Shown: positions 40,359-49,790 of the stretch, piece after piece | Layout of the letters: every line of letters begins with the position of its first letter | Position numbering within the stretch: the stretch's first letter is position 1 | DNA from: Ectopseudomonas mendocina | Lineage (GTDB): Bacteria; Pseudomonadota; Gammaproteobacteria; Pseudomonadales; Pseudomonadaceae | Assembly (NCBI RefSeq): GCF_008041835.1 | Contig: NZ_VRYE01000040.1 | Span: 1 to 64,000, forward strand | Length of the DNA: 64,000 nucleotides | Reading direction: 5' to 3' | The notes under the pieces: model-generated | What the model was told of the DNA's origin: nothing | What the model saw: the letters and a program-made list of their open reading frames with translations, nothing else | Databases searched by the model: none | Translations under genes and position numbers: made by a program

Positions 40359-41368
40359 CAGGGCGTCTCCTCGAGGCTGGCCAGAATCGGCGCGCATTCC
40401 AGCAGCCCCTGCTCCAGCCGCAACCAGCCCGCCTCGTCCGCCGGCAGGCCAAAGCGCAGGCTGTCCAACTCGGCGAACAGCCGCACCAGAATGCCGCGCC
40501 GCGCCAGCAGCTCGGCGCAGGGCACGGCGCGACGGCTGCAGCAGAACTGGAACAGCGCCGAACCGCCTGTAGCCGGCAGGCCACAGTCACGCAGCAACGC
40601 CGCCAGGCGCTCACCATCGGCCAGCAGGCGCTCACGCTGGTGGCGCTGCCCCTCGCTGTCACGCAGTAAACTGCAGGCAACGCTGCGCGCCGGGCCGCTG
40701 ACCGCCCAGGGGCCGAGCAGTACTTGCAGTTCATCCAGCAGCGCTTGCGCGGCCAGGACGAAGCCCAGACGCAGGCCGGCCAGGCCGAAGAACTTGCCGA
40801 ACGAGCGCAGCACGATCAGCCCCGGCATGTCGCTGTAGGCGGCCAGGCTGTGCTGCGGTGTGCAATCGATAAAGGCTTCGTCGACCACCAGCCAGCCGCC
40901 ACGCTCGGCCAACTCGCCATGCCAGTCGAGCAGGCGCGCCGGCTCGATCAGAAGACCAGTCGGGTTGTTCGGGTTGACCAGCAGCAGCACATCCAGCTGC
41001 GGCAACGCACGATGCACCGCCCCCTCACTGAGCTTGGTCACGCAATGCCCCTCGCGACGCCAGACTGCGGCGTGCTCGGCGTAAGTGGGCGCGAGAATGC
41101 CGACGCGGCTGTGTCCACGCAGGCGTGGCAATGCCTGAATCGCTGCTTGCGAACCGGCGACCGGCAGCAGGCTGACAGCGCCGTAGTAGTCACGCGCCGC
41201 CTGTTCCAGGCCGTCGTCCGTTTCAGGCAGTCGTGTCCAGGCAGAGCGCGGTACGGCGGGCAGCTCCCAACCATAGGGCGCAATACCGGTGGACAGATCC
41301 AGCCAATCCTCCAGCGGGATGCCATAGCGCTGCGCCGCCGCGCGCAGACGACCTCCATGTTCAAGCAC
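40358..41368 (-). CDS. cobC: L-threonine-O-3-phosphate decarboxylase (CobC/CobD type)
   Basis: PLP-dependent aminotransferase-fold enzyme of 336 residues that makes (R)-1-aminopropan-2-ol phosphate for the nucleotide arm. The PLP lysine is in [17 protein letters not shown] (about 185-201), with NPNNPTG near 133-139. In the Pseudomonas naming it is CobC; in the Salmonella naming CobD, and the downstream phosphatase is also called CobC. Overlaps cbiB by 8 bases. Confidence 0.92.
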   Translation of the reverse strand: MLEHGGRLRAAAQRYGIPLEDWLDLSTGIAPYGWELPAVPRSAWTRLPETDDGLEQAARDYYGAVSLLPVAGSQAAIQALPRLRGHSRVGILAPTYAEHAAVWRREGHCVTKLSEGAVHRALPQLDVLLLVNPNNPTGLLIEPARLLDWHGELAERGGWLVVDEAFIDCTPQHSLAAYSDMPGLIVLRSFGKFFGLAGLRLGFVLAAQALLDELQVLLGPWAVSGPARSVACSLLRDSEGQRHQRERLLADGERLAALLRDCGLPATGGSALFQFCCSRRAVPCAELLARRGILVRLFAELDSLRFGLPADEAGWLRLEQGLLECAPILASLEETP

Positions 41369-42269
41369 CCAGCACCTCCCAGAGGATCAGGCATAACAGC
41401 CACCAGCCAACCCCGGCGACAACCCTGTTCATCGCCCGTTCGATATCCCGCGCCCGCGGCGGTGGGCCTTCGCCCAGTTGCGGGCGCTCATGTCGCTCAC
41501 CGTGATATTCCGCCACGCCGCCCAGGCTCACCCCCAGGCTGCCGGCGCCAGACGCCATCACCGGGCCAGCATTGGGACTGTCCCACAACGGCGCCTGCCG
41601 GCGCCAGCAGCGCAGCGCCAGAAGAGTATGCCCGAGCAGCGCATAGGTCAGCGCCACCAGACGCGCCGGGATGTAATTGAGCCCATCATCGATCTTCGCC
41701 GCCGCCCAGCCAAAGCGCTCGAAGCGTTCGTTGCGATAGCCCCACATGGCGTCAAGCGTATTGCTCAGGCGGTACAGCACCACGCCGGGCGCACCGGCGA
41801 TCATGAACCAGAACAGGGCGGCGAATACCGCATCGGAGCCGTTCTCCAGCACCGATTCGGTGCCGGCGCGGGCCACGCCGGTAGCGTCCAGTTCAGCGGT
41901 GTTGCGGCTGACCATCCAGCCGACGCGCTCGCGGGCAAGCCGCAGGTCACCCAGACGCAGCGCCTGCGCAACAGGTTGCGCATGCTCATACAGACTGCGT
42001 AGGCCCAAGGCGAAATACAGGGCGAATATCTCCACTGCCCAGCTCACCCCGCTCACCTGTACCAGCAGCCAGGTGAGCAGCGTCAGCGGCAGCACCGCCA
42101 GGCACCAGGCCGTGACGCCGTGGCTTCGCCAGCCACTGCCAGCCGGGTTGAAGCGCTGTTCCAGACGCGCGGCCAGGCGGCCGAAGGCCACCAGCGGATG
42201 CGCGCGCCTGGGCTCCCCCAGCACGGCGTCTAGCGCCACACCGGCGCAGGTGATCAGCGCCAGGCTCAT
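41361..42269 (-). CDS. cbiB: adenosylcobinamide-phosphate synthase
   Basis: Inner-membrane enzyme of 302 residues (CobD in Pseudomonas naming, CbiB in Salmonella) that attaches aminopropanol phosphate to cobyric acid. The signature [13 protein letters not shown] near residue 18-30 and the [23 protein letters not shown] stretch near 134-156 are family hallmarks. About four membrane helices. It starts 3 bases after bluB. Confidence 0.94.
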   Translation of the reverse strand: MSLALITCAGVALDAVLGEPRRAHPLVAFGRLAARLEQRFNPAGSGWRSHGVTAWCLAVLPLTLLTWLLVQVSGVSWAVEIFALYFALGLRSLYEHAQPVAQALRLGDLRLARERVGWMVSRNTAELDATGVARAGTESVLENGSDAVFAALFWFMIAGAPGVVLYRLSNTLDAMWGYRNERFERFGWAAAKIDDGLNYIPARLVALTYALLGHTLLALRCWRRQAPLWDSPNAGPVMASGAGSLGVSLGGVAEYHGERHERPQLGEGPPPRARDIERAMNRVVAGVGWWLLCLILWEVLGA

Positions 42270-42272
42270 CGT

Positions 42273-42926
42273 TCAGTCACCCTGCACTCCCCATCGATTC
42301 TCGAACAGCAGCTCGCTCAGCGGTCGAGGCGTGGCCCAGCCCTCTTGCACCAGCATGGGTTTTTCATAGAAGGCATCCACCGGCCCCAGACACAGCAGCG
42401 CGACCGGCTTGCTGCCGGCCGGCATGCCCAGCAGCTCGGCCAACGCCGCGGGATCGAACAGCGATACCCAGCCCAGCCCGAGCCCTTCGGCCCGCGCAGC
42501 CAGCCACAGATTCTGAATGGCGCAGGCCACCGAAGCCATATCCATTTCCGGCAAGGTGCGTCGCCCGAAGACATGTGCCTCGCGCCCCTCCATCAACGCC
42601 ACGGCGAGCAGCTCGGCGCAATCGCGAATGCCCTCGACCTTCAGGCGCATGAACTCATCACTGCGCTCGCCCAGGGCCTCAGCGGTGCGCACCCGCTCGG
42701 CCTCTACCAGCTCATGAATGGACTCACGCAGTTGCGGGTCACTGACGCGCACAAAGCGCCAAGGTTGCATCAGGCCAACGCTCGGCGCGTGGTGGGCGGC
42801 TTCGAGCAGGCGCGCCAGAACCTCGGCCGGCACCTCGCCACCGCTGAAATGACGCATGTCGCGGCGCTCGGCAATGGCGCGGTACACCGCCGCGCGCTCC
42901 TCGGGACTGAAGGCGTGCTCGCTCAT
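42273..42926 (-). CDS. bluB: 5,6-dimethylbenzimidazole synthase
   Basis: Flavin-destructase of the nitroreductase fold that converts reduced FMN and oxygen into the B12 lower ligand. The 217-residue protein has the RRDMRHFSGGEVPAEVL start motif near 17-33 and PSVGLMQPWRFVRV near 50-63. Its presence implies oxygen-dependent lower-ligand synthesis. It overlaps the cobB stop as ATGA, so it is fully integrated in the operon. Confidence 0.92.
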   Translation of the reverse strand: MSEHAFSPEERAAVYRAIAERRDMRHFSGGEVPAEVLARLLEAAHHAPSVGLMQPWRFVRVSDPQLRESIHELVEAERVRTAEALGERSDEFMRLKVEGIRDCAELLAVALMEGREAHVFGRRTLPEMDMASVACAIQNLWLAARAEGLGLGWVSLFDPAALAELLGMPAGSKPVALLCLGPVDAFYEKPMLVQEGWATPRPLSELLFENRWGVQGD

Positions 42927-44215
42927 GGACGCAGCAGCGCGGCGGCCGCCTCCGGGTTAGTGGGCAGGTAGAAGTGGATATAGCTGGCGGTCAGTCGCCC
43001 CAGGCGATACACCGCCTCGGCCACCGGCTTGCCGTTCGGACAGCGCCCGCGCACCAGCGGCTCGAGCGGGCTGTCCAGGCGCGAGTGATGGTAGCTATGG
43101 CCACGCAGCTCGCCCTCCGGCAGCGTCACCTCCTGCAGGGCCAGCGCGGTCAGGCGCGACTGCAATGCGGCGCTGCCCGTCAGCAGACCGAGCATCCGGC
43201 CGCTGGCACCCTGCTTGTCGCGCAGCTCGTCGAGCAGATAGAGCATGCCGCCACATTCGGCGAGCAGCGGCTTGCCGGCCTGATGATGAGCACGGATGGC
43301 CGCGGCCATGGCCTGATTGCCTTCCAAATCGGCCAGGTAAAGCTCGGGGTAACCGCCAGGCAAATAGAGACTGTCTACCTCGGGCAGCGCGCTGTCGGCC
43401 AGCGGCGAGAAATAGCGTAGCTCGGCGCCCAGCGCCTGCAGCAGGTCGAGATTGGCCTGATAGAGGAAGGCGAACGCCGCATCGCGCGCCACGCCAATGC
43501 GCACATCCTTCAACAAGGGCGCGGGATCATTGATATGCGGCGCAGCGAAGCTCACCGCCGGCGGCAGGTCGACATCGGCACTGGCCGCCAGCGCATCGGC
43601 GGCGGCGTCCAGGCGCGCGTCGAGATCGGCCAACTCAGCGGCCTGCACCAGACCCAGATGACGGCTGGGCAGCTCCACCGCAGCGCTGCGCGGCAAGGCG
43701 CCGAACCAGCGAATGCTCGGCGGCAGCGCATCACGCAGGATCTCGCCGTGGCGTGTGCTGGCAACCCGATTGCCAAGCACACCGGCAAAGGGCAGATCCG
43801 GCTGGAAGGTCGCCAGGCCATGGGCCAGGGCGCCGAAGGTCTGCGCCATGGCCGCACCGTCGATCACCCCCAACACCGGCACGCCGAAGTGGCGCGCCAG
43901 GTCAGCCGCCGAGGGCTTGCCGTCGAACAGGCCCATGACCCCTTCGATCAGGATCAGGTCGGCCTCGCCGGCGGCCTGCCACAGCAGATGACGACTCTCA
44001 GCCTCGCCGACCATGGCCAGATCGAGCTGGTACACCGGTGCGCCACTGGCGCGCGCGTGGATCATCGGATCGAGAAAATCCGGGCCGCACTTGAACACCC
44101 GCACCCGCCGCCCCTGGCGCGTATGCAAACGCGCCAGGGCAGCGGTAACAGTAGTCTTGCCCTGGCCGGAAGCCGGGGCGGCAATCAGCAACGCCGGACA
44201 GTGACGTGTCGTCAT
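42923..44215 (-). CDS. cobB: cobyrinate a,c-diamide synthase
   Basis: ATP- and glutamine-dependent amidation of the a and c side chains, 430 residues. N-terminal P-loop ASGQGKTTV near residues 14-22; C-terminal amidotransferase with the Cys nucleophile in LLAECGGMLYLLDEL (about 313). HSYHHS near 370-375 is also a family feature. Overlaps cobO by one base. The aerobic corrin-ring genes that supply its substrate are not in the window. Confidence 0.94.
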   Translation of the reverse strand: MTTRHCPALLIAAPASGQGKTTVTAALARLHTRQGRRVRVFKCGPDFLDPMIHARASGAPVYQLDLAMVGEAESRHLLWQAAGEADLILIEGVMGLFDGKPSAADLARHFGVPVLGVIDGAAMAQTFGALAHGLATFQPDLPFAGVLGNRVASTRHGEILRDALPPSIRWFGALPRSAAVELPSRHLGLVQAAELADLDARLDAAADALAASADVDLPPAVSFAAPHINDPAPLLKDVRIGVARDAAFAFLYQANLDLLQALGAELRYFSPLADSALPEVDSLYLPGGYPELYLADLEGNQAMAAAIRAHHQAGKPLLAECGGMLYLLDELRDKQGASGRMLGLLTGSAALQSRLTALALQEVTLPEGELRGHSYHHSRLDSPLEPLVRGRCPNGKPVAEAVYRLGRLTASYIHFYLPTNPEAAAALLRP

Positions 44216-44826
44216 CAGAATTCGATGCCCTTCTGCGCCTTCACCCCGGGCTTGAATGCATGCTTGACCAGGCTCATCTCAGTGACGGTATCGGCCGCCT
44301 CGATCATCCCCGGCAGGGCACCGCGGCCGGTCACCACCACGTGCTGCAACAGCGGCCGGGCCTCGATATCGGCCAGCACCGCATCCAGTTCGAGGTAACC
44401 GTGCTTGAGGGCGATATTCAGTTCATCCAGCACCACCAGGCCGACAGACTCATCGCTGAGCAGGCGCCGGGCTACCGCCCAGGCTTCCTGCGCCTTGGCG
44501 ATGTCGCGCTGGCGATCCTGGGTCTCCCAGGTGAACCCCTCGCCCATCACGTGGTAGCTGACTTCCTCGGGGAAACGGCGGAAGAAGGTTTCTTCGCCGG
44601 TGCTAGCCGCGCCCTTGATGAATTGCACCACACCGACCTTGATGCCATGACCCAGAGCGCGCGCAACCATGCCGAAGGCGCTGCTGCTCTTGCCCTTGCC
44701 ATTGCCGCTGTGCACCAGCAGCAGACCGTATTCGTCCTGGGCCTGGGCGATCTTTTCGTCGATCAGGGCTTTCTTGCGTTGCATGCGCGCCTTGTGGCGG
44801 GCGTCGCGTTCGGCGGTCTCACTCAT
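44215..44826 (-). CDS. cobO: cob(I)yrinic acid a,c-diamide adenosyltransferase
   Basis: Adenosyltransferase of 203 residues, first gene of the operon. P-loop HSGNGKGKSSSAFG near residues 40-53 and the acidic VVLDELNIAL near 120-129 are characteristic. The start at 44824-44826 (MSETAERD) is preceded by GGAG; the longer frame begins in the leader. Its mRNA leader holds a cobalamin riboswitch and a terminator, so the whole operon is expected to fall when B12 is plentiful. Confidence 0.94.
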   Translation of the reverse strand: MSETAERDARHKARMQRKKALIDEKIAQAQDEYGLLLVHSGNGKGKSSSAFGMVARALGHGIKVGVVQFIKGAASTGEETFFRRFPEEVSYHVMGEGFTWETQDRQRDIAKAQEAWAVARRLLSDESVGLVVLDELNIALKHGYLELDAVLADIEARPLLQHVVVTGRGALPGMIEAADTVTEMSLVKHAFKPGVKAQKGIEF

Positions 44827-44958
44827 GCTGTGCTCCTGCACGTCAGGCACCCGCGCCGCCTGTTCAGCGAACAGTACGAACGGTCATGAGCCAAAAGATC
44901 GCGACGATCCACATGCACTCATCCAGGCGCCAATGGCTGGTCAGGCATGCGGAAGACG

Positions 44959-44993
44959 AAAAAACACGAACGCTACGGTAGAACCGGAGCGTT
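44959..44993 (-). terminator. intrinsic terminator downstream of the riboswitch
   Basis: On the minus strand AACGCTCCGGT and ACCGTAGCGTT form an 11-bp stem with one mismatch and a 3-base TCT loop, followed by CGTG and six U. It lies between the riboswitch and cobO, with no coding sequence before it, so it is positioned to attenuate transcription. Confidence 0.8.
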
Positions 44994-45025
44994 GGCCGGA
45001 CAACGCCCTCCGCGATGCCGTGAAA

Positions 45026-45214
45026 CTGCGACAGGCCGGTCTCCGGGCTCGTGAGTGAACCCAAAGGTTCGGCACCGCGCCTTCCCATGCAGTGCACAGT
45101 GGCCTTGAGCGGTGTTTGACTCACCTACCGTTGCGGGGGCAGCGCCGGCATTCGGACCGGCTTCCCTGTTTCACCCCTGCGCCATCACGGATGATGGCGC
45201 GGGGCACCTGAAGC
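45026..45214 (-). promoter_or_regulatory. cobalamin riboswitch
   Basis: Read on the minus strand, the conserved landmarks occur in order: AGGTGCCCCGCG (5' stem), GGGTGAAACAGGGAAGCCGG, the core CTGCCCCCGCAACGGTA, GCCACTG followed by TGCATGGGAAGG, and GAGCCCGGAGACCGGCC at the 3' side. This is the adenosylcobalamin aptamer pattern upstream of a complete B12 operon. Boundaries are approximate. Confidence 0.92.
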
Positions 45215-45265
45215 AAGGCGCGCAGGGTAGAGGCTGGCAGCCCTGCACGTCAACGCCGGGACGTC

Positions 45266-45586
45266 TCAATGCCTGGGCGTAAAGCCCGGCGGTTTACTGG
45301 CCAGCCACTCGACAAAGGTGCGCAAGCGATCATCGGCCAGCAACCGGTCCCGGTTGTTGTAGGTCAGTGCCAGCTCTTTTTCACTGAAGAGTCGGTGGAT
45401 CTGGTTGTGGCAGGCACGGCACACCCAGAGCGTCGCCGTTATGCGCTGATGACGATCGAAACGCTTCTGCACATAGGGTTTGTCGTGCAGGGCCTTGGGA
45501 ATCAGATGGTGACGCGTCAGCGCTACAGGTCGCGCGCACAACTCGCAGACCTCCGGCTGAGGCGGCAGACGGATGGGCTCGACCAT
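45266..45586 (-). CDS. small HNH-motif protein
   Basis: A 106-residue protein with an HNH zinc-nuclease-like core: CELC near residues 14-17, LTRHHLIPKALH near 23-34 and CRACHNQIHRLF near 56-67. Such small HNH proteins are widespread and their natural substrate is usually unknown. It is 6 bases after the first NlpC/P60 gene, probably in the same transcript. Confidence 0.8.
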   Translation of the reverse strand: MVEPIRLPPQPEVCELCARPVALTRHHLIPKALHDKPYVQKRFDRHQRITATLWVCRACHNQIHRLFSEKELALTYNNRDRLLADDRLRTFVEWLASKPPGFTPRH

Positions 45587-45592
45587 GACGAC

Positions 45593-46117
45593 TCAGGGGT
45601 TACGGGCAAGCTCGGGCGTGATCACACGCTTGGCATCGAGATAGACGCGCTGCCAGTAGACATTGTCGAGGCTGTCCAGGCGTACGGTGCCGCCAGTGGA
45701 CGGCGCATGTACGAAACGCCCATCGCCCACATAAATACCGGCATGGCTGACGGCGCGACCACCATTGGTGGCGAAGAACACCAGATCCCCGCTCTGCAAT
45801 GCATCGCGGCGCACCGCAGGTGTACGCATGGCACTGAGTTCACGCGTCGAGCGCGGCAGGCTGATGCCGGCGGCATCACGGTAGACATAGCCAATCAGGC
45901 CGCTGCAGTCGAAGCCGCCTTCCGGGGTGTTGCCGCCGTAGCGGTAGGGTGTACCGACCAGCCCCAGCGCACGAAACAGCACATCCTCTGCGCCACCCAG
46001 ATAGGACGGCGAGGCGATTGGCGGAGTATGGACTGGCTGCGGAGAAGGTGCCCGGCTGCTACAGGCTGCCAGCAACAGCGCAAGGGCAATGAGGGCGACA
46101 CGGGTCGTGAGAGACAT
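45593..46117 (-). CDS. NlpC/P60 lipoprotein, copy 1
   Basis: A 174-residue lipoprotein (lipobox LLAAC, Cys19) with an NlpC/P60 cysteine peptidase domain. The active-site Cys is in GGFDCSGLIGYVYRD and the His in GRAVSHAGIYVGDGRFVH. These enzymes cut peptide bonds in cell-wall stem peptides. The second copy lies 84 bases upstream on the same strand and shares the layout. Confidence 0.88.
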   Translation of the reverse strand: MSLTTRVALIALALLLAACSSRAPSPQPVHTPPIASPSYLGGAEDVLFRALGLVGTPYRYGGNTPEGGFDCSGLIGYVYRDAAGISLPRSTRELSAMRTPAVRRDALQSGDLVFFATNGGRAVSHAGIYVGDGRFVHAPSTGGTVRLDSLDNVYWQRVYLDAKRVITPELARNP

Positions 46118-46201
46118 TAGCGAGGCGATCCAGAGTCCAATGCGCCCTACTCTGCCCGAGTCACGACAAACGGCGCAACCCTTGGGTTACGCCATGCAAC
46201 A

Positions 46202-46825
46202 TCAGTTATGACGCTTGTCGGCAGGCGCCTGTTCTTCCACCTGAGCCAGCGCCAGCACGCGTTTGGCCTGCAGATAGCTACGATTCCAGTAGCTGTCATC
46301 AAGGCTATCGATACGCACACCACCACTGCGGCTACTGCTGGAATGGATGAATTGATCATCGCCCAGGTAGATGCCCGCATGGCTGACGCGGCCACGACCA
46401 CGGTCATTGAACAGGATCAGATCGCCAGGCTCCAGATCAGCCCGCGCCACCTTGGGCGCATCCAGGTTGATCAGCTCGCGCGTGGAGCGCGGCAGCTCCA
46501 GACCGACTTCCTTGCGGAACAGGTAACCGATGAAACCGCTGCAGTCGAAACCGGATTGCACCGAAGTGCCGCCGTAGCGATAGCGAGTGCCGATCAGCGA
46601 ACGCCCAAGATCGAGCAGGCTGTCGGCCAGTTGCGGCATTTCATAGGGCTTGTCGTCGAGCAGCGCGTTGATTTCATCGTCTGCAGGCTCGGCCTGATGA
46701 GCCTGCGGACGCACAGTAGGCTCGACCTTGGCATCACTGATCTGCGGTTGCGGCGAATGGCCGGCACAGGCAGCGAGAAAGACTGTGAGTGCAAGAGGCA
46801 CGAGGGGTGCGAAGCGTTTTAGCAT
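46202..46825 (-). CDS. NlpC/P60 lipoprotein, copy 2
   Basis: A 207-residue lipoprotein when started at MLKRFAPLVP (46823-46825), with lipobox LAAC near residue 17. The catalytic Cys is in SGFDCSGFIGYLFRK and the His in RVSHAGIYLGDDQFIH. It has about 35 more residues than copy 1 between the lipid anchor and the domain, a linker rich in Pro, Glu and Asp. Likely a periplasmic cell-wall endopeptidase of the Spr/MepS type. Confidence 0.88.
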   Translation of the reverse strand: MLKRFAPLVPLALTVFLAACAGHSPQPQISDAKVEPTVRPQAHQAEPADDEINALLDDKPYEMPQLADSLLDLGRSLIGTRYRYGGTSVQSGFDCSGFIGYLFRKEVGLELPRSTRELINLDAPKVARADLEPGDLILFNDRGRGRVSHAGIYLGDDQFIHSSSSRSGGVRIDSLDDSYWNRSYLQAKRVLALAQVEEQAPADKRHN

Positions 46826-46974
46826 GGGCACGACCGTGTCGGTTGAATTTACAAGCGTGCGACTATGCCCGCTATAAGGCTGATTTGCAAATTCTATCGT
46901 CGAAAATGTGACCCGGTTGTTTTGCCGCACCATCTAAAGCACCCAATCGTTCGCACAGCCGGGCGCCGCAGACG

Positions 46975-48189
46975 CTAGCCGAGGATCTCACTCAAGGGAA
47001 TGAAGCGCAGCATGTCCCCTTCTGCCAGGGTGCTGCCCTCGATCACCTCGGCCAGCCCTTCGGCCCAGGCGGCACTGCGCAGCACACCGGAGCTCTGGTT
47101 GGCGTACGGCAGCACCCGCCCCCGCTCCAGACGTGCGCGCAGGTATTCACGACGCTTGCCCGGCTTGCTCCAGACAAAGCCTGCCGGCACCGCGAAGCCC
47201 AGGGGCTCGACACGCTGCACGCCAAGGCGACGTAGCAGGTAGGGTCGCGCCAGCAAGCCGAAGGTGACCAATGTCGAAGCCGGATTGCCCGGCAAACCGA
47301 TAACCGGAACCCCCTGGTAATGCCCAAAGGTCAGCGGCTTGCCAGGCTTGATCGCCAGCTTCCACAGCGCCAGTTCGCCGGCCTCACGCAGGGCCATGCC
47401 GAGAAAATCCGCCTCCCCCACCGACACACCGCCCGTGGAGAGGATCAGATCAACCTCGCCCAGGGCGCCCAGCGCTGCGCGGGTACGCGGCAAATCATCA
47501 GGCAATATGCCTGCATCGACCACCGCACAACCTAGCCGCTGCAACCAGGCAATCAGCAGACGCCGATTGCTGTTGTAGATCTGCCCCGGCCCCAACGCCT
47601 GCCCCGGCTCCACCAGTTCGTCGCCGGTGGATAGCACGGCAACGCACAGGCGCCGCCGCACCCACAATTGTGCAGCACCAAGCGACGCGGCCAGGCCCAG
47701 CTCGATCGGCCCGAGACGCGTACCGGCCGGCAGCACGCACTCACCGACTCGCGTCTCCTGCCCCTGGGCACGAACGTTCTGCCCGATGCTCAGCGGCTCA
47801 CGGAAATACACGCACCCCGCCTCATCCAGCTCAATGTTTTCCTGCATCTCGACGGTGTCAGCGCCTTCCGGTAGCGGCGCGCCAGTGAAGATCCGCGCGC
47901 AACTGCCTGGCTGCAGTGGCAGCGGCGCATTGCCGGCCTGAATACGCTGACTGACCGGCAATGGCTGGCCGCTCCAATCAGCCAGACGCAGGGCGTAACC
48001 ATCCATGGCACTGTTGGGCCAGGGCGGCAGATCCAGCGTGGCGATCAGGGGCTCGGCCAATATCCGGCCATCGGCATCGGCCAGCGAGACCGGCTCGCTC
48101 TCGTCAATGCGTGATGCATCGGCCAAGGCCAGCAAGCGCTCCAGCGCAGCCTCCATGGGCAACAAGCCGGGATGATCGCCAGCACTCAT
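46975..48189 (-). CDS. moeA: molybdopterin molybdenumtransferase
   Basis: MoeA of 404 residues inserts molybdate into adenylylated molybdopterin. The domain order (MoeA N-terminal, MPT-binding, C-terminal) is complete; blocks include LPPWPNSAMDGYALR near 55-69, ILSTGGVSVGEADFLG near 255-270 and GLPGNPASTLVTF near 298-310. Its start overlaps the moaB stop as ATGA. Confidence 0.94.
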   Translation of the reverse strand: MSAGDHPGLLPMEAALERLLALADASRIDESEPVSLADADGRILAEPLIATLDLPPWPNSAMDGYALRLADWSGQPLPVSQRIQAGNAPLPLQPGSCARIFTGAPLPEGADTVEMQENIELDEAGCVYFREPLSIGQNVRAQGQETRVGECVLPAGTRLGPIELGLAASLGAAQLWVRRRLCVAVLSTGDELVEPGQALGPGQIYNSNRRLLIAWLQRLGCAVVDAGILPDDLPRTRAALGALGEVDLILSTGGVSVGEADFLGMALREAGELALWKLAIKPGKPLTFGHYQGVPVIGLPGNPASTLVTFGLLARPYLLRRLGVQRVEPLGFAVPAGFVWSKPGKRREYLRARLERGRVLPYANQSSGVLRSAAWAEGLAEVIEGSTLAEGDMLRFIPLSEILG

Positions 48190-48734
48190 CCGCGCGTCTC
48201 GCAGGCGCCCACCTGCTTCAGGTGCGGGACGAAGTTACAGGGACGGTGCCGTGCATCCAGCTGATCGCCCAAAATGCCGTCCCAGGCAGTACGGCAGGCA
48301 TTGGTCGAACCCGGCAGGCAGCACACCAGCGTGCCGTTGGCCAGGCCGGCCAGCGCGCGCGACTGAATGGTGGAAGTGCCGATGTCGGCCACGGAGATCT
48401 GCCGGAACAGCTCACCGAAACCGTCGACCTGCTTGTCCAGCAGGCAAGCGACCGCTTCCGGCGTACTGTCGCGCCCGGTAAAGCCGGTGCCACCGGTGAT
48501 CACCACGACCTGCACCTGATCCTCGGCGATCCAGGTCGCCACCTGCGCACGGATTCTGTACAGGTCGTCCTTGAGCAGCACACGGGCGGCCAATTGATGA
48601 CCGGCGTCCGTCAGGCGATCGACCAACAGCTGCCCTGAAGTATCGGTCTCCAGCGTACGTGTATCGCTGACGGTCAGTACGGCGATGTTCAGCGGCACGA
48701 AAACCGCATCAGCTTTATGGTTCATGGCAGGCAT
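48186..48734 (-). CDS. moaB: molybdenum cofactor biosynthesis protein B
   Basis: MoaB/MogA-type molybdopterin adenylyltransferase-like protein of 182 residues (179 if started at the second ATG, 48725). The conserved [19 protein letters not shown] lies near 80-98 and LTVSDTR near 19-25. Translationally coupled to moeA; mobA is divergent, so the three molybdenum-cofactor genes share the 48.73-48.79 kb intergenic region. Confidence 0.92.
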   Translation of the reverse strand: MPAMNHKADAVFVPLNIAVLTVSDTRTLETDTSGQLLVDRLTDAGHQLAARVLLKDDLYRIRAQVATWIAEDQVQVVVITGGTGFTGRDSTPEAVACLLDKQVDGFGELFRQISVADIGTSTIQSRALAGLANGTLVCCLPGSTNACRTAWDGILGDQLDARHRPCNFVPHLKQVGACETRG

Positions 48735-48793
48735 CCAATTGGGAGAGAATGGGCGCTGTTATATCACACAGCCCGCCTACGGAGACCGCCTGC

Positions 48794-49384
48794 ATGCCCG
48801 CATCCAATGCCTCTTCCTGCTGCTCCGTGCTACTGCTTTCCGGTGGTCGAGGCCAGCGTATGGGCGGACGTGACAAGGGCTTGCTGAACTGGCGCGGGCG
48901 CCCGCTGATCGCCTGGCTGCACGACCTGACCAGGCCACTGAGCGATGATCTGATCATCTCCTGCAACCGCAACCAGGAGCACTACGCGCCGTATGCCGAT
49001 CAACTGGTCGCCGACCAGGAACAGGACTTCCAGGGCCCCCTGGCCGGCATTCGCGCCGGCATGGCCGCGGCCCGTCATGAGCAGATGCTGGTACTGCCTT
49101 GCGACGCACCGCTGGTCGATCATGCCCTGATCGAGTCACTGCTCGCCCAGGCTGGCAGCCAGCCCGTGATGATTCGCCAGAATGATTACTGGCAGCCGCT
49201 GTTCTGCCTGCTGCCGACCCGTTTGCGCGATGACCTGGAACAGGCCTGGCAGTCAGGGGAGCGCAGCCCGCAACGCTGGTTTGGCAGACTAGCGCCCATC
49301 GCCGTCGACTGCCCCGCACAAGATTCACGCCTGGCCAACCTGAACACCCCGGACATGCTCGCTTCCAGCGCTAATATTGACTGA
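48794..49384 (+). CDS. mobA: molybdenum cofactor guanylyltransferase
   Basis: Attaches GMP to molybdopterin, 196 residues. The nucleotide-binding loop [19 protein letters not shown] is near residues 13-31 and LPCDAPLVD near 96-104. The start at ATG 48794 is preceded by GGAGACC; the frame continues upstream to 48749 but with no family similarity. Divergent from moaB-moeA. Confidence 0.92.
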   Translation: MPASNASSCCSVLLLSGGRGQRMGGRDKGLLNWRGRPLIAWLHDLTRPLSDDLIISCNRNQEHYAPYADQLVADQEQDFQGPLAGIRAGMAAARHEQMLVLPCDAPLVDHALIESLLAQAGSQPVMIRQNDYWQPLFCLLPTRLRDDLEQAWQSGERSPQRWFGRLAPIAVDCPAQDSRLANLNTPDMLASSANID

Positions 49385-49469
49385 TGCTATAAAGCCATAA
49401 GGAACTCACGTGACAGTTTCACGTCTGAGCGAAGGCATAGCCCAACGTTAGCCCTCAAGGAGACAGACC

Positions 49470-49691
49470 ATGACCAAACGGATCATTCCCACACTGCTGA
49501 TGACACTAGGCTTCGTTGTCCTGGCCGGCTGCTCGACCCCCTCGGTGATCACGCTCAACGATGGACGTGAGATCCAGACCGTGGACAAGCCCAAGTACGA
49601 TGAAGACTCAGGCTTCTACGAATTCGAGCAACTGGACGGCAAACGCGCCGCGATCAACAAGGATCAGGTGCAAACCATCAAGGAACTCTGA
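49470..49691 (+). CDS. YgdI/YgdR-family lipoprotein
   Basis: A 73-residue lipoprotein with lipobox LAGC (Cys21) followed by the small beta-barrel-like SH3-type YgdI/YgdR domain (VITLNDGREIQTVDKPKYDE and YEFEQLDGKRAAIN). The family is abundant in proteobacteria with no fixed function. AAGGAGACAG directly before the ATG gives a good ribosome site. Confidence 0.88.
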   Translation: MTKRIIPTLLMTLGFVVLAGCSTPSVITLNDGREIQTVDKPKYDEDSGFYEFEQLDGKRAAINKDQVQTIKEL

Positions 49692-49752
49692 GCAGGAAAG
49701 TCCGAGGCGCTGCTGGAGGATGCTCGGCCCGAATATTTTTCAGGCTAACCCC

Positions 49753-49780
49753 TTGTGCGGTAAAAGTTTTTCAGTAGAAT
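49753..49780 (+). promoter_or_regulatory. sigma-70 promoter for tRNA-Pro
   Basis: TTGTGC (49753-49758) and TAGAAT (49775-49780) with a 16-base spacer; the start site would fall a few bases before the tRNA at 49791. The position directly in front of the tRNA gene makes it plausible. Confidence 0.65.
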
Positions 49781-49790
49781 ATTCCTTATT

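Larger units (their letters stand above)
44827..45265 (-). other. cob operon leader region
   Basis: A 439-base non-coding stretch read as RNA on the minus strand. From 5' to 3' it holds about 50 bases of upstream DNA, the cobalamin riboswitch (about 45214-45026), an intrinsic terminator (44993-44959) and about 130 bases of leader before cobO. A short frame across it (44864-45124) follows the riboswitch helices and is not considered a gene. No sigma-70 promoter stands out upstream of the aptamer. Confidence 0.7.

Noticed and set aside
44864..45124. Minus-strand frame of 86 codons in the cob leader
   Set aside because: It spans the riboswitch 3' part and the terminator stem, whose base pairing explains the sequence; no family similarity. 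The last 16 codons are hydrophobic but have no good ribosome site.
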